64,000 bases of DNA from JACVRW01 sp963746825. Its GTDB lineage: Bacteria; Actinomycetota; Thermoleophilia; Solirubrobacterales; Thermoleophilaceae. The position numbers were made by a program, and so were the translations under genes. The notes below the pieces were generated by a model that saw nothing but the letters and a program-made list of their open reading frames with translations, ran no database searches and had not been told where the DNA came from. Numbering within the stretch: position 1 is the stretch's first letter; each line of letters starts with the position of its first letter. The stretch lies in assembly GCA_963746825.1 (NCBI GenBank), contig CAVVCU010000011.1:55494-119493 (forward strand). Reading direction: 5' to 3'. Shown here one piece after another: positions 51,015-63,130 of this stretch.

Positions 51015-53601
51015 ATGGCCCGACCCTTCGCCGCGCCCGGCACGCCCACCCAGTACTTGCCCGATCGCCCGGTGGTGGTGCAGCACGTGCGGCTGGAACT
51101 GGACCTGGATCTCACCGGCCGGCGGCTGAGCGGCCGATCCATCCTGACCCTGAACGTGCGCCGGGACGCCGTGGCCGCGGTGGAGTTGCACGCGGTGGAC
51201 ATGTTGATCGACGAGATCACCGTCGACGACAAGGCCACCAGCGACTTTCACTACGACGGACAGCGGCTGCGCATCAACCTGGGCAAGCGGCACGCCCGGG
51301 GCGATCAGCTGGTGATGGCGGTTGCCTACCGGGCCACGCCCCGGCGGGGGCTGTATTTCATCGGCCCCGACGAGGATCACCCGGAGCGGCCGCTGCAGTG
51401 CTGGACGCAGGGACAGGACGAGGACAGCCGGCACTACTGGCCGGGCGTGGACCTGCCGGTGGAGAAGGCCACCAGCGAGATGATCTGCACCGCGCCCCGC
51501 GGGCTGTTCGTGCTGTCCAACGGAGAGCTGCGCGAGCGCGAGGACCTGGACGAACACCGCACCCGCTGGCACTACGTCCTGGATTTCCCCCACGCCGCCT
51601 ACCTGGTCACCCTGGTCTGCGGGACGTTCGCCGAGGTGAAAGAGCGCGCGCCCGAGACCGGTGTCGACGTGTATTACTTCGTGCCGCCCGGGCGGGAGGA
51701 GGATGCCCGCCGCAGCTGGGGCCGCACGCCCGAGATGATCGATTTCTTCAGCAAGCGGATCGGCGTGCCCTACCCGCACCGGCGTTACAGCCAGATCGCC
51801 GTCAGCGACTTCATCTTCGGGGGCATGGAGAACACCACCGCCACCACCCTGACCGACCTGGCGCTGCTGGACGCCCGGGCCGCCCTGGACCACGACGTCG
51901 AGGCGCTGGTGGCCCACGAGCTGGCCCACCAGTGGTGGGGCGATCTGCTCACCTGCCGGGAATGGCCCGAGGCCTGGCTGAACGAGGGCTTCGCCACCTA
52001 CTTCGAATACGTCTGGCGCGAGCACGCCCACGGGCGCGACGAGGCCGACATGCGAGCTGCGGGTGGACGGCGACAACTACCTGGGCGAGGTGGCCGGACG
52101 TTACCAGCGACCGGTCGTCTGCCGGCAATACGAGGAGCCGATCGAGCTGTTCGACGCCCACCTGTACGAGAAGGGCGGCCGGGTGCTGCACATGTTGCGG
52201 CACCAGCTGGGCGAGGAACCGTTCTGGCTGGCGCTGCGGACCTACGCCGAGAAACACGCCCGGCAGTCGGTCGAGACCCGCGACCTGCGCCGGGCCATCG
52301 AAGACGCGACCGGGCGCAACCTGGACGGCTTCTTCGACCAGTGGATCGGCAGCGCCGGCCACCCGGTGCTGGAAGGTTCGTGGCAGTGGGACGCCGACCG
52401 GGGCGTCGGGCGATTGCGGCTGGAACAGAAGCAGGAGGGCGATCGTGGTGTTCAGCTTCGACGTGAAGCTGGCGCTGGAGGTGGAAGCATCGGTGCTGGT
52501 GCAGACGCTGGAGGTGCGCGAGCGCGCGCACACCTTCGAGATCCCGCTGGCGGTGCGACCCGCCCAGGTCGATCTTCGATCCCGGCGACGTCATCCTGAA
52601 GACGCTGAAGCTGAACAAGCCCCGCCCGCTCTGGATCCGCCAGCTGGAACGGGCCGAGCTGGCCGTCGATCGGGTGATGGCGGCGCGGGCGCTGGCCGAG
52701 CAACCCGGGCCCGACACCCAGCGGGCGCTGGCGCAGGCGCTGGACGAGGACAAGTTCTGGGGCGTGCGCGCGGCCGCGGCCCGGGCGCTGGGACAGACCC
52801 GCGGACCCGCGGCCCGGGCGGCGCTGACCGCCGCCCGGGACGACAAGCACCCCAAGGTCCGCCGGGCGGTGGCCGCCGCCCTGGGCGAGTTCCGGGGCGA
52901 CCCGGTCGCGGGCGACGTGCTGGCCCGCTGGCTCCAGGCGGGCGACCCCAGCTACTTCGTCGAGGCGGCCGTGGCCCTGGGCCTGGGCGCCAGCCGGTCG
53001 CTCGAGGCGCTGGCGCTGCTGCCCACCTTGCTGGACCGTCCGTCGTTCCAGGACGTGATCCGAGCGCGGGCGCTGGAGGGACTGGGCGCCACCGGGGACG
53101 AGCGGGCGCTGCCGGTGCTGGAGACCGCCTACGCGCGCCGGGCCACCTTCCAGGCGCGCCGGGCGGCCCTGCAGGGGGTGGCCCGCATCGCCGAGGGAAC
53201 GGCGCTGGGCCGGCGGGCGCGCGAGCTGCTGGAGCGCGGCCTGGACGACGACGACTTCCGCGTGCGGGTCGAGGCCACCGCCGGCCTGGTCACCGTGCGG
53301 CGACGCCAAGGCCGTCCCGGCGATGGAGCGGGCGATGCGGGCCGAGCTGGACGGGCGGGTGAAGCGCCGCCTGCGCGACGCGATCCGGGACATCGCCGAG
53401 AAGGGCCGCCCGGTGGAGCAGGCCCGCAAGCTGGCGGAGGAGGTGGAGCGCCTGCGCAACGAGCTGGGCGAACTGCGCGGCCGTCTGGAACGGGTGGAGG
53501 TCGCGCGCGACGGCGGGCGCAAGCGTTCGGACGAGAAACCGGTTCGACGCCCCCGCCCCCCATCGCGCCGGGGCAGCAAGCCCCGCCGGCGCACACGTTG
53601 A
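51015..53601 (+). CDS. M1 family aminopeptidase with C-terminal HEAT repeats (four frameshifts)
   Basis: The gluzincin hallmarks are present: the substrate-binding GGMENTTATT and the zinc site HELAHQWWGDLLTCREWPEAWLNEGF (HExxH plus 18 residues to the third ligand Glu), near residues 275-330. After the catalytic domain and a beta domain comes a long C-terminal run of HEAT-type helix pairs (RAAAARALGQTRGPAARAALTAA, VRRAVAAALGEFRGD and others) and a final coiled, basic tail. Frame breaks at about 52,050, 52,458, 52,575 and 53,304 are each fixed by removing one base, giving about 860 residues. It should remove N-terminal residues from peptides; no signal peptide is seen. Confidence 0.85.
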
Positions 53602-53677
53602 GGCAACGGGCTACGGGGCCGCGACAGCCCTGTCGCGGACGGATCACCGGAGCCCGGCGCCCGAACCAGCCCCTTGT
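53602..53677. other. Short intergenic gap
   Basis: Nothing identifiable between the aminopeptidase and the convergent small gene. Confidence 0.5.
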
Positions 53678-53860
53678 CTAATCGGGCCCGGGGGCGCCGC
53701 GCAGTTCAGCGCGTTCGACCTTGGCCATCTCGAGGTAGCGGATCCCGAAAGCATCGTCGCCATAACGCTTCAGGCCCCAGTCCATCGCATCCTCGAGCTC
53801 TTCGAAGACGGCGGCCGGAGACCCAGCACCGTCGGGGAAAACCGCGAAGCAGCCCATCAT
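53678..53860 (-). CDS. Small hypothetical protein
   Basis: The 60-residue protein begins MMGCFAVFPDGAGSPAAVFEE and contains LEDAMDWGLKRYGDDAFGIRYLEM, suggesting a small alpha-beta fold. A GGAGGG lies about 13 nt before the first ATG. The sequence upstream (53,861-54,000) is less GC-rich than its surroundings, as expected of a promoter region. No family is recognised. Confidence 0.5.
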   Translation of the reverse strand: MMGCFAVFPDGAGSPAAVFEELEDAMDWGLKRYGDDAFGIRYLEMAKVERAELRGAPGPD

Positions 53861-54023
53861 GGTTTTATTGCCCTCCAAGTTGCATACCCCTCGACCCAGA
53901 AACTGTCTTCGGCATTTCCGGCCGCCAAGTTTCGCCGCCCTCTGCACTTTCCCCGGTCCGCCCCTGACGAGACCCTGGCGGGTCACCGCGGGAAGGACAG
54001 CAAGAGGCGCGCCACGCAGGCGG

Positions 54024-54536
54024 TCAACGGGCCGGGGCGCGGCCCGCCGACCCCGGCTTGAACCCCAATAACCCGCGAGCCTGGGTGGGCGTGACCAGCC
54101 GGACCGTGAGCGTGTCGTCGCGATCCCCCAGCAACCGCGTGTGAAACGGCAGGTAACCGGGGGCCCTGACCACCACGTCGACGGGGCCACTGCCCCGGGG
54201 CCGTTCCAGCTCCAGCGGTTTACGGCCGGCGATGCCCAGCTTCTTGCGCCCCCAGAGCACCTCCGCCTCGACCGGCTGCACGAACAGTTTCAGCCGCACC
54301 CGGGCTGAACCGGGGTCCCGTTCGGGGGGCTCAGCCTCCAGCGGCTGCAGCAGCGGCGACAGATCCGGGGCGCCGCTGTCGCGTTCTGGCTCCGGGCGCG
54401 CTGGTCGAGAATCCCCGACCGCGGCGGGCAGCGGCGCGCGCGGGCGCTGGTCGCCGCAACCCGCCCACGCCACGCACCAGAGCAGCATGACCCACGTCCG
54501 GCGACCCGCCCCGGCGGCCGAGCACCTGGTGGTCAT
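54024..54536 (-). CDS. PEGA-domain-like lipoprotein
   Basis: The 170-residue protein (start ATG 54536, alternatively 54488) has a lipoprotein signal (VMLLWCVAWAGC) and a proline/acid-rich linker. A C-terminal PEGA-like module follows: KLFVQPVEAEVLWGRKKLGIAGRKPLELER, then VDVVVRAPGYLPFHTRLL. PEGA modules are surface-associated beta structures common in Myxococcota. The start overlaps the stop of an upstream gene (ATGA). Confidence 0.65.
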   Translation of the reverse strand: MTTRCSAAGAGRRTWVMLLWCVAWAGCGDQRPRAPLPAAVGDSRPARPEPERDSGAPDLSPLLQPLEAEPPERDPGSARVRLKLFVQPVEAEVLWGRKKLGIAGRKPLELERPRGSGPVDVVVRAPGYLPFHTRLLGDRDDTLTVRLVTPTQARGLLGFKPGSAGRAPAR

Positions 54537-54640
54537 GGCTCCTCGGCGGCGGCCGCCGCCCCTCCCGCCTTGGCCTCGGGCCCACCGGGGGCCGCGGGCG
54601 GGGCGCCGGCGCTGTACACCTCCCCGGGTTTGCGCACGTA
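54533..54640 (-). CDS. 3' end of an unidentified gene, cut by junction 2
   Basis: Only the last 35 or so codons remain: GYVRKPGEVYSAGAPPAAPGG, then an Ala/Glu-rich end. The TGA overlaps the ATG of the PEGA-like gene, which supports it as real. The rest is missing because the sequence switches to gpsA at about 54,640-54,652. Confidence 0.5.
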   Translation of the reverse strand, partial: YVRKPGEVYSAGAPPAAPGGPEAKAGGAAAAAEEP

Positions 54641-54652
54641 CCCGGCCACCGC
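54640..54652. other. Probable assembly junction 2 (Myxococcota-like to gammaproteobacterial-like)
   Basis: The truncated minus-strand gene end abuts, with no start codon, the nucleotide-binding motif of GpsA on the plus strand. Codon style and gene neighbourhood change, and single-base losses start to appear beside insertions. Confidence 0.6.
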
Positions 54653-55648
54653 CGATCGTCGTGCTGGGCGCCGGCTCCTGGGGCAACGGCGCTCGCGATC
54701 CAGTTCGCGCGCGGCGGCGGCCCGACCGTGCTCTGGGGCCGCGAAGAGGACGAACCGGCTGAACTCGCGCGCGCGCGCACCAACACGCGCTATCTGCCCG
54801 GCGCGGAATTTCCCGCCCTCGCTCGCGGTCGAGCCCGATCCGCCGAAGGCGCTCGCCCGGGGTGAGGACGTGGTGCTGGTCGTGCCATTGAGCGCGCTGC
54901 GCGCGGTCGTGCGAAGCAGATCCAGCCGATGCTGCACCCGCGCGCACGCATCGCCTGGGCCAGCAAGGGCTTCGAGCTCGCGACCGGCAAGCTCCCGCAC
55001 CAGGTGGCGCGCGAAGTGCTCGGCGAGAGCGTGCCGATCGCCGTGCTGTCCGGCCCGACCTTCGCGAAGGAAGTCGGGATGGGCCTGCCGACGCGCGATC
55101 GCGGTCGCCTCGTCCGACGAAGAGTTCGCACAGGCGCTCGCCGAACGCATTTCCTCCGGCGGCTTCGCGCCTACACGCAGTCCGACATCATCGGCGTGGA
55201 GATCGGCGGCGCCGTCAAGAATGTCATCGCGATCGCGACGCGGCGTTTCCGACGGTCTCGGCTACGGCTCGAACAGCCGCGTGTTCCTGATCACGCGCGG
55301 GCTCGCCGAGATCGTGCGGCGCGGCGTCGCGCTCGGCGCAAAGAAGGAAACGCTGATGGGACTCGCCGGCCTCGGCGACCTGGTGCTGACCTGCACCGAT
55401 CGACCAGTCGCGCAACCGCCGCTTCGGCCGCGCGCTCGCCGCGGCCGGCCGGTGGACCAGGCGATCGCGGAGATCGGTCAGGTGGTCGAGGGCTATCACG
55501 CGGCGAAGGCGGTGCACATGGTGGCGCAGCGAAGCACTCTGTCGATATGCCGATCTGCCGGGCACGTTTACGCAGTGCTGCACGCAGGGCGTGCCGTTGA
55601 GCAGGTCGTCGAGACGATGCTGCAGCGGGAAGTGACCCGGAGAACTGA
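54652..55648 (+). CDS. gpsA: Glycerol-3-phosphate dehydrogenase [NAD(P)+], 5' end missing, many frameshifts
   Basis: GpsA makes sn-glycerol-3-phosphate for phospholipid synthesis. The segments appear in order but across frames: IVVLGAGSWG (NAD site), ARIAWASKGFELATGKLPHQ, VLSGPTFAKEVGMGLPT, SSDEEFAQALAERISSGGF, DIIGVEIGGAVKNVIAIA (catalytic Lys), GYGSNSRVFLITRGLAEI, LMGLAGLGDLVLTCT and VEGYHAAKAVHMVAQRS. At least eight single-base gains or losses interrupt it. The initiator codon lies beyond the junction. A convergent trmL follows, a pairing common in gammaproteobacteria. Confidence 0.82.
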
Positions 55649-55690
55649 GCTCGGACGTCCAGTTGCGCGGACCATGCGGCCGAACTCGCT

Positions 55691-55730
55691 CGTTCGCTCA
55701 GAAGAGAGATTCGGAAAATTCGCTCGCTCG
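55691..55730. repeat. REP-like element, copy A
   Basis: About 40 bp after gpsA containing TCGCTCAGAAGAGA and CGGAAAATTCGCTCGCTC. A nearly identical copy lies in the opposite orientation at 61,620-61,658, inside a perfect inverted repeat. Confidence 0.65.
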
Positions 55731-55796
55731 CATGTGCCGGCCGGCCGCTAGGCGGACGGTCGACACGCATTCAAGTCCGCGACGTGACTGCGCGCG

Positions 55797-56268
55797 TTAA
55801 GCGCTGCCGGGGTAGCCGAGCTGGCGCCAGGCCTCGAAGACGACGACGGCGACGGCGTTGCGACAGATTGAGGCTGCGGTTGCCGGGGTACGCATCGGCA
55901 GGCGGATGCGGCGGTCGGTGGGCCAGCCGGCGACCAGCTCGCGCGGCAGGCCGCTCGTTTCCGCGCCCGAACAGGAAGGCGTCGCCCTCGCGATAGCGCG
56001 GTCCGTCGTGGCGCTGCCCGTCTCCCGTCTCGACCGCGAACACGCGGGCGTCGCCGAGCTGTCGCCAGGCAGGCTCGGCAGGTCGGCGTGCTGCTGCACC
56101 CGCGCCAGCTCGTGGTAGTCGAGGCCGGCGCGCTTCACGCGCGCGTCGTCGAGCGTGAAGCCGAGCGGCTGCACCAGGTGCAGCGTCGCGCCGGTGTTGG
56201 CGCACAAGCCGGATGACGTTGCCCGTGTTCGGCGGGATCTCCGGCTCGAACAGCACGACGTGGAACAT
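55797..56268 (-). CDS. trmL: tRNA (cytidine/uridine-34 2'-O)-methyltransferase (frameshifted)
   Basis: This SPOUT methyltransferase modifies the wobble base of some leucine tRNAs. Segments across frames: MFHVVLFEPEIPPNTGNVIRL, CANTGATLHLVQPLGFTLDD, KRAGLDYHELA, RVFAVETGDGQRHDG, ETSGLPRELVAGW and PGNRSLNLS followed by NAVAVVVFEAWRQLGY, which form the knotted SAM-binding C-terminus. About 156 residues; at least five single-base gains or losses. Start ATG 56268. Confidence 0.85.
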
Positions 56269-56315
56269 GGGATGCCTCTCTTTGGAAGGGGGCAGACGCC
56301 CTCGCAATACCCGCC

Positions 56316-57286
56316 GTGGACACCACCACGCCCGCCTCCTCGCTCGCCGTCGATTTCTGCGGCCTGCGAGTTCGACTCGCCGATCGTGCTGCTGTCCGGC
56401 TGCGTCGGCTTCGGCGAGGAGTACACGCGCGTCGCGGGCTTCTCGCAACCGCGACGCCGGCGCCATCGTCCTGAAGGGCACGACGCTCGCCCCGCGCCTC
56501 GGCAATCCGCCGCACCGCGTGTACCGAGACGCCGATGGGCATGCTGAACGCGATCGGCCTGCAGAACCCGGGCGTGGACCACGTCGTGCGCAAGATCCTG
56601 CCGGCGCTCGACTTCACCGAGACGCGTTTCATCGCCAACGTCTCCGGCTCGACGATCGAGGAATACGTCGAGGTCACGCGCCGCTTCGACGATTCGCCGA
56701 TCGACGCCATCGAGATCAACATCTCCTGCCCGAACGTCAAGGAAGGCGGCGTCGCGTTCGGCAACTATCCGGAGATGTCGCGCGCGCGTGGTCGCGGCCT
56801 GCCGCGCGGTGACGAACAAGCCGCTGATCACGAAGCTCTCGCCGAACCAGACCGACATCCGCGAGAACGCGCGCCGCTGCATCGAGGCCGGCAGCGACGG
56901 GCTCGCCGTGATCAACACGATCATGGGCATGGCGATCGACGTGAGACGCGCCGGCCGGTGATCGGCAACGTGCAGGGCGGGCTGTCGGGACCCGCGATCA
57001 AGCCGATCGCGCTGCTGAAGGTGCACCAGGTGTACGAGGTCGCGAGGCCGCACGGCGTGCCGATCATCGGCCAGGGCGGCATCACGAACGCGACCGATGC
57101 GCTCGAGTTCCTGATCGCGGGCGCCACCGCCGTCGGCGTCGGCACCGCGCTGTTCTACGATCCGCTGGTGCTGCCGAAGATCAATGCCGGCATCGCCGGT
57201 TACCTGCGCGCGCGGGACTCGAATCGGTCGGTGCGCTCACCGGCACGTTGTCCGCGGGTCTGTCCCGGGACTGCGGCGGCTCCTAG
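56316..57286 (+). CDS. pyrD: Dihydroorotate dehydrogenase, class 1 (frameshifted)
   Basis: This flavoenzyme of pyrimidine synthesis converts dihydroorotate to orotate. Segments present: SPIVLLSGCVGFGEEY, GAIVLKGTTLAPRLGNPPHR, MGMLNAIGLQNPGVDH, IEINISCPNVKEGG (active-site loop), ITKLSPNQTDI, GLAVINT, VIGNVQGGLSGPAIKPIALL and GQGGITNATDALEFLIAGA (FMN phosphate site). The style is class 1B, which normally pairs with PyrK; none is visible here. Start GTG 56316 is my choice. Its TAG shares the palindrome CTAG with the stop of the convergent mscS-like gene. Confidence 0.85.
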
Positions 57287-58348
57287 GCCGCTTTCGGCGG
57301 CGGCGCGGGCACGGCCCGGCTGGTCGGGTAGACGATGCCGATGTCGCGACGCGCGAGCTCGTCGAGCAAGCGCAGCAGGATCGCCTGCTGCGCATCCATG
57401 AACACGTTCAGTTCCCGGTCCTGCACGTGGTACACCGCCTCGTAATGCAGCGCGTAGTCGCCGAGGCGCGCGAGATGCGCACGCTCGAAGCGGACTTTCG
57501 ATTGCGCCCGGATCACGGCCTCGATCGACGGCGGGAATCGCCGCGACCTGCTCGCGCGGCGTTTCGTACGCGATCCGGAGCACGACTTCCGCGCGCCGTT
57601 CCGGCAGCAGGCCGTAGTTCCGCAGCCGGCTCTTCAGCAGTTCGCCATTCGCCATCACGATCTGTTCGCCGGTCGTCGAACGCAGGCGCGTGCTCTTGAT
57701 GCCGATCTGCTCGACCGTGCCGCGCTCGTCGCCGAGCGCGAGGAAATCCCCGACTCGGAACGGCTTGTCGAGCGCGATCGACAGCGAGGCCAGCAGGTCG
57801 CCGAGCACGTTCTGCACCGCGAGCGCGAGCGCGATGCCGCCGATGCCGAGGCCGGCAACCAGCGGCATGATCTCGACGCCGAGGTTCGCGAGCAGCATCA
57901 GGAGCGCGACGCTCCAGACCGCGGTGACGGCGATGAAGCGCAGGATGTTCAGGCTGGCGTCGCCTTCCGCCACGACGGCGGCGTTCCGGCGCGGGTGCAC
58001 GAGGTGGCTGACGATGGTCGTGCCCCAGCGGGCGACCTGGAACCAGACGATCGCGAGCAGCGCGACGTCGAGGGCGCGATCGAGCCTGTCGGGTATCGAC
58101 AGGGAGCGCGTGGACAACCAGATCGCGACCGCGATCAGGAACAGCCGTGTCGTGCGGTCGATGACCGCGAGGGTGATCTCGAGCGCCGCCCGCGACTGGT
58201 GCGGGTACTTGCGCAGCCGCCCCTGGATCGCCGCCCGCGCGAGCGGCAGGACCGTGAACAGGAGTGCGAAGACGGCCAGGGCAAGCGCCCAGGCTCGCAA
58301 TTCGTTGCCGAGGTAAACCTGATCCGCCAGGTCGCGCAGCTCGTTCAT
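57283..58348 (-). CDS. MscS-family mechanosensitive ion channel (frameshifted)
   Basis: The protein has four or five transmembrane segments and the MscS pore region: MPLVAGLGIGGIALALAVQNVLGDLLAS (Gly/Ala-packed TM3), then ALDKPFRVGDFLALGDERGTVEQIGIKSTRLRS, the beta domain characteristic of the family. The frame breaks at about 57,535 and continues AVIRAQSKVRFERAHLARLGDY. About 354 residues after dropping one base. It would release osmolytes under hypo-osmotic stress. Start ATG 58348. Confidence 0.87.
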
Positions 58349-58686
58349 GTCACTCCTGAAAAACCGGATGACGAGGACGCTGCGCCCCTGGCGTCCGATG
58401 CCGAAAATTGTACCGGCCGCAGCCGGTGCGGACAAAAACCGAAGCCGTTTCGACGCGGAAATCCGGCTCAGGATTCCGCCGATTCATGCTTGCGCGGGCA
58501 CTCGTCGTTGCCGGAATTGCCGGCTCACCGCGCGCCCGCGGCGAGAACTGCCGCGAATCGTAAAAAATCCTGCGCAATCATCGCGATGCATGCGCCTTGG
58601 CGCGTTCTGGAAAATGACAGTTCGATGACCGATTGTGGACCAAAAAACACGGACGCGCGTTATGTCATTCCCGCACTGCCAAAAAT
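58349..58686. other. Intergenic region, no gene seen
   Basis: About 340 bp, less GC-rich than the neighbouring genes, with no coding sequence that I can support. It leads into the promoter and leader of the subtilase gene. Confidence 0.5.
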
Positions 58687-58715
58687 GTGACGGCACCCAC
58701 AGATAGTGGTATAGA
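58687..58715 (+). promoter_or_regulatory. Possible sigma-70 promoter of the subtilase gene
   Basis: GTGACG (58687-58692) and TATAGA (58710-58715) are 17 bp apart, a plausible -35/-10 pair. It would give a leader of about 175 nt before the ATG at 58898. Confidence 0.4.
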
Positions 58716-58897
58716 ACTGCGCAACTGAACGAGCGGCAGCTCAACCGCCGCGGCTCAGGGGAGAGGTTTCAGGCACACGGACTTCCGGGGTTTCCGGCCT
58801 ACGGGCGGATTCCAGTCTCGTGCGTCGGAAAAGGGAACGAAGCAGCGACGCGACGACGGGAAGTGTTGCGTTGACCAACAACATGGAGCGATACGCG

Positions 58898-61502
58898 ATG
58901 AAAAAGTCGTTATCCGCGGCCGCGGTGTGCAGCGCCCTGGTGCTGTCACTCGGTTTCGCGACGGCTCATGCTCAGGAATCCGTTTCTGCGAGCGCGGCCG
59001 AACTGTCGAATCTGTACTTCGTCGAGCTGAGCGGCAAGCCCGTTGCCGATGGCAACAGCCTGGCCAACGTGCGCGCTGAAAAGGCCCGCTTCCAGGCCGC
59101 GGCCGCGAGAGCCGGCGTCGAGTTCACCCAGCGTCGCTCCTACGACACGCTGTTCAACGGCTATGCCGTCGAGATCAGCGCCGCGGGACGCGCCAGGCTC
59201 GCAGGCGTCGCCGGCGTGAAGGCCATCTGGCCCATCGAGAAGATCGATGCGCCGGAGTTCGACCCGAGCACCGGGTCGTCCCCGAACCTCGACAAGGCGA
59301 TCGCGATGACGCGCGCCAACATCGTGCACAGCGATCTCGGCTTCACCGGTACCGGCATCAAGGTCGCCGTGATGGACACCGGCATCGACTATGACCACGC
59401 CGACCTCGGGGGCGACGGCGTCGCCCGCGAGAACAGCGACGTGTTCCCGACTGCCCGCGTGGTCATGGGTTGGGACTTCGTCGGTGACGACTTCGATTTC
59501 GACCAGACCCCGGTTCCGGATCCGTATCCGGATGACTGCGGCGGCCATGGTTCGCACGTAGCGGGCATCGTGGGTGCCAGCGGCGCGATCACGGGCGTTG
59601 CCCCTGACGTGACCTTCGGTTCCTACCGCGTGTTCGGCTGCCTGGGCTCCACGACCTCGGACATCATGCTGGCGGCGATGGAGCGTGCATTTGCGGACGG
59701 CGCGCACGTCCTCAACATGAGCATCGGCTCGCGCGCGCAGTGGCCGCAGTACCCGACGGCGGAGGCTTCGAGCCGCCTCGTGAAGCGCGGCATGGTCGTC
59801 GTTGCCTCGATCGGCAACAACGGCCCCGGTGGCTCGGCTCCGGACGGTCCGTGGGCAGCTGGCGCCCCGGGCGTCGGCGGCAACGTCATTGGCGTCGCCT
59901 CCTACGACAACGGTCAGCTCGCGATCGAAGTCAACGGCAACCTCTACGGCTACAACCAGGCGACGGCATCGCCGACTGCCCCGACGAGCGGCAGCCTGCC
60001 GATGTCGAAGACCGGAACGCCGACGACGGTTGACGACGGTTGCGTCGCGCCGCCCGCCGGTTCACATGCCGGCAACGCGGTGTTGATCCGTCGTGGAACC
60101 TGCGGCTTCTACGTGAAGGCCATCAATGCGCAGAACGCGGGCGCGGCGGCCGTTGTGTTGTACAACAACGTGGCGGGCGGCATAAACCCGACCGTTGCTC
60201 CAGTCCCCCCGGCGACTGCCCCCATCACCATTCCGGTGGTGGCCATCCTGGCGACGCACGGTGCGGAAATCGACGCGGCCATCACGGCCGGCCCGACGAC
60301 GTTGAACTGGACGTCCACGGCAGTCACGTTCCCGCAGGGCACCGGTGGCCTGATTTCAGGCTTCAGTTCCTTCGGCATGGCCGCGGACCTGACCCTGAAG
60401 CCGGACATCGGCGCGCCGGGCGGCGGCATCGTCTCGACGATCCCGCTGGCCCAGGGCGGTTACGGCGTCAACAGCGGCACGTCGATGTCCTCACCGCATG
60501 TGGCGGGCGCGGCTGCGCTGCTGTTGGAAGGCCAAGCGGACCCGGAATGCCTATCCGGCACACAAGGTCCGTGACCGCCTGCAGAACAGCGCGAATCCGA
60601 CGCCGTGGTCGGGCAACCCGGACTCGGGTTCCTCGAACAGACGATGCGCCAGGGCGCCGGCCTGCTCGACATCGAGGCCGCGATCCTTGCGACCGTCGAC
60701 GTCACGCCGGGCAAGCTGTCGCTCGGCGAAAGCACCGCGGGCCCACAGGTCCGAGCGCTGTCGATCGTCAACACCGCCAATTCGGCCGTGACCCTCGACC
60801 TCTCCCATCAGACGGCTCTGACGGTGGGTCCGAAGAACCCGGCGAACTTCGCGACCGTGTCGGCATGGCTGTCGGATGCGACGGCGACGTTCAGCGCGGA
60901 CAGCGTCACGATTCCGGCTCGCGGAAGAACGACGGTGAACGTGACGATCACGCCGGCAACGGAAGCCAGTGCACCTGCGCAGAGCCAGTACGGTGGCTAC
61001 ATCGTGCTGACCCCGCAGGGAGGCGGCGAGGCGCTCAGCGTTCCGTACGCCGGCTTCATCGGGGATTACCAGTCGCTGGCGGTGCTGACGCCGACGGTGA
61101 ATGGCTTCCCGTGGCTGGCGAAGCTGGCGGGTGGAATATTCACCAACCAGCCGGCTGGCGCGACGTACACGCTGGTGGGCGATGACGTTCCGCAGATCCT
61201 GTTCCACCTGGACCACCACTCGCAGCAGCTCGAGTTCCTGGTCACGGCGACGAACGGCCAGTGCCTACCACTACATCGCGAATGATTCCTTCGTCGGGCG
61301 CAACACGTCCGCCGGCGGCTTCTTCGCGCAGCCGTGGGATGGCACGACGTTCCGTGGTACGGGCCCGAGCCTGCAGACGTTCGTTGTTCCGGACGGCAGC
61401 TATCGCGTGACGATCCGCGTCATCAAGGCGCTCGGTACCCGGACCAACCCGGCGCACGTCGAAACCTGGGTCTCGCCGATCATCACGATCGACCGGCCCT
61501 GA
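58898..61502 (+). CDS. Secreted subtilisin-like serine protease with PA domain (three frameshifts)
   Basis: A signal peptide (KKSLSAAAVCSALVLSLGFA, cleavage near AHA) is followed by an inhibitor-I9-like propeptide (about residues 35-115), then the S8 catalytic domain: Asp in VAVMDTGIDYDHADLGG, His in CGGHGSHVAGIVGA and Ser in SGTSMSSPHVAGAAALL. A PA insert (RRGTCGFYVKAINAQNAGAAAVVLYNN) lies before the catalytic serine. The C-terminal third has Fn3-like beta domains (ITPATEASAPAQSQYGGYIVL). Frame breaks near 60,537 (+1), 60,632 (-1) and 61,265 (+1). About 867 residues. It is exported and should degrade extracellular protein. A strong terminator follows. Confidence 0.88.
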
Positions 61503-61527
61503 TTCGAGTCTGAGTTTGTGCGATGCG

Positions 61528-61561
61528 GCCCCCGCTGGCTCTGCCAGCGGGGGCTTTTTTT
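61528..61561 (+). terminator. Rho-independent terminator of the subtilase gene
   Basis: A perfect 12-bp stem GCCCCCGCTGGC/GCCAGCGGGGGC with a three-base loop is followed by seven T residues. Confidence 0.92.
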
Positions 61562-61585
61562 GCGTGAAAAAGTTGCGACTGAGAG

Positions 61586-61693
61586 GGTCGCATCGCCTTG
61601 CCGATCTGCGGCCGGGTGGTGAGCGAGCGAATTTTCCGCTTCTTCTCTTCTGAGCGAGCCAGCCCGGCCGCAGATCGGCAAGGCGATGCGACC
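61586..61693. repeat. Perfect 31-bp inverted repeat enclosing REP-like copy B
   Basis: The arms 61586-61616 and 61663-61693 are exact reverse complements (GGTCGCATCGCCTTGCC and onwards). The 46-nt spacer contains GAGCGAGCGAATTTTCCG and TCTTCTCTTCTGAGCGAG, the reverse complement of the element at 55,691-55,730. It lies between two convergent genes. Confidence 0.75.
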
Positions 61694-61713
61694 GCTATTA
61701 GTCGGGAAATGCC

Positions 61714-63116
<1,403 letters not shown>

Positions 63117-63130
<14 letters not shown>

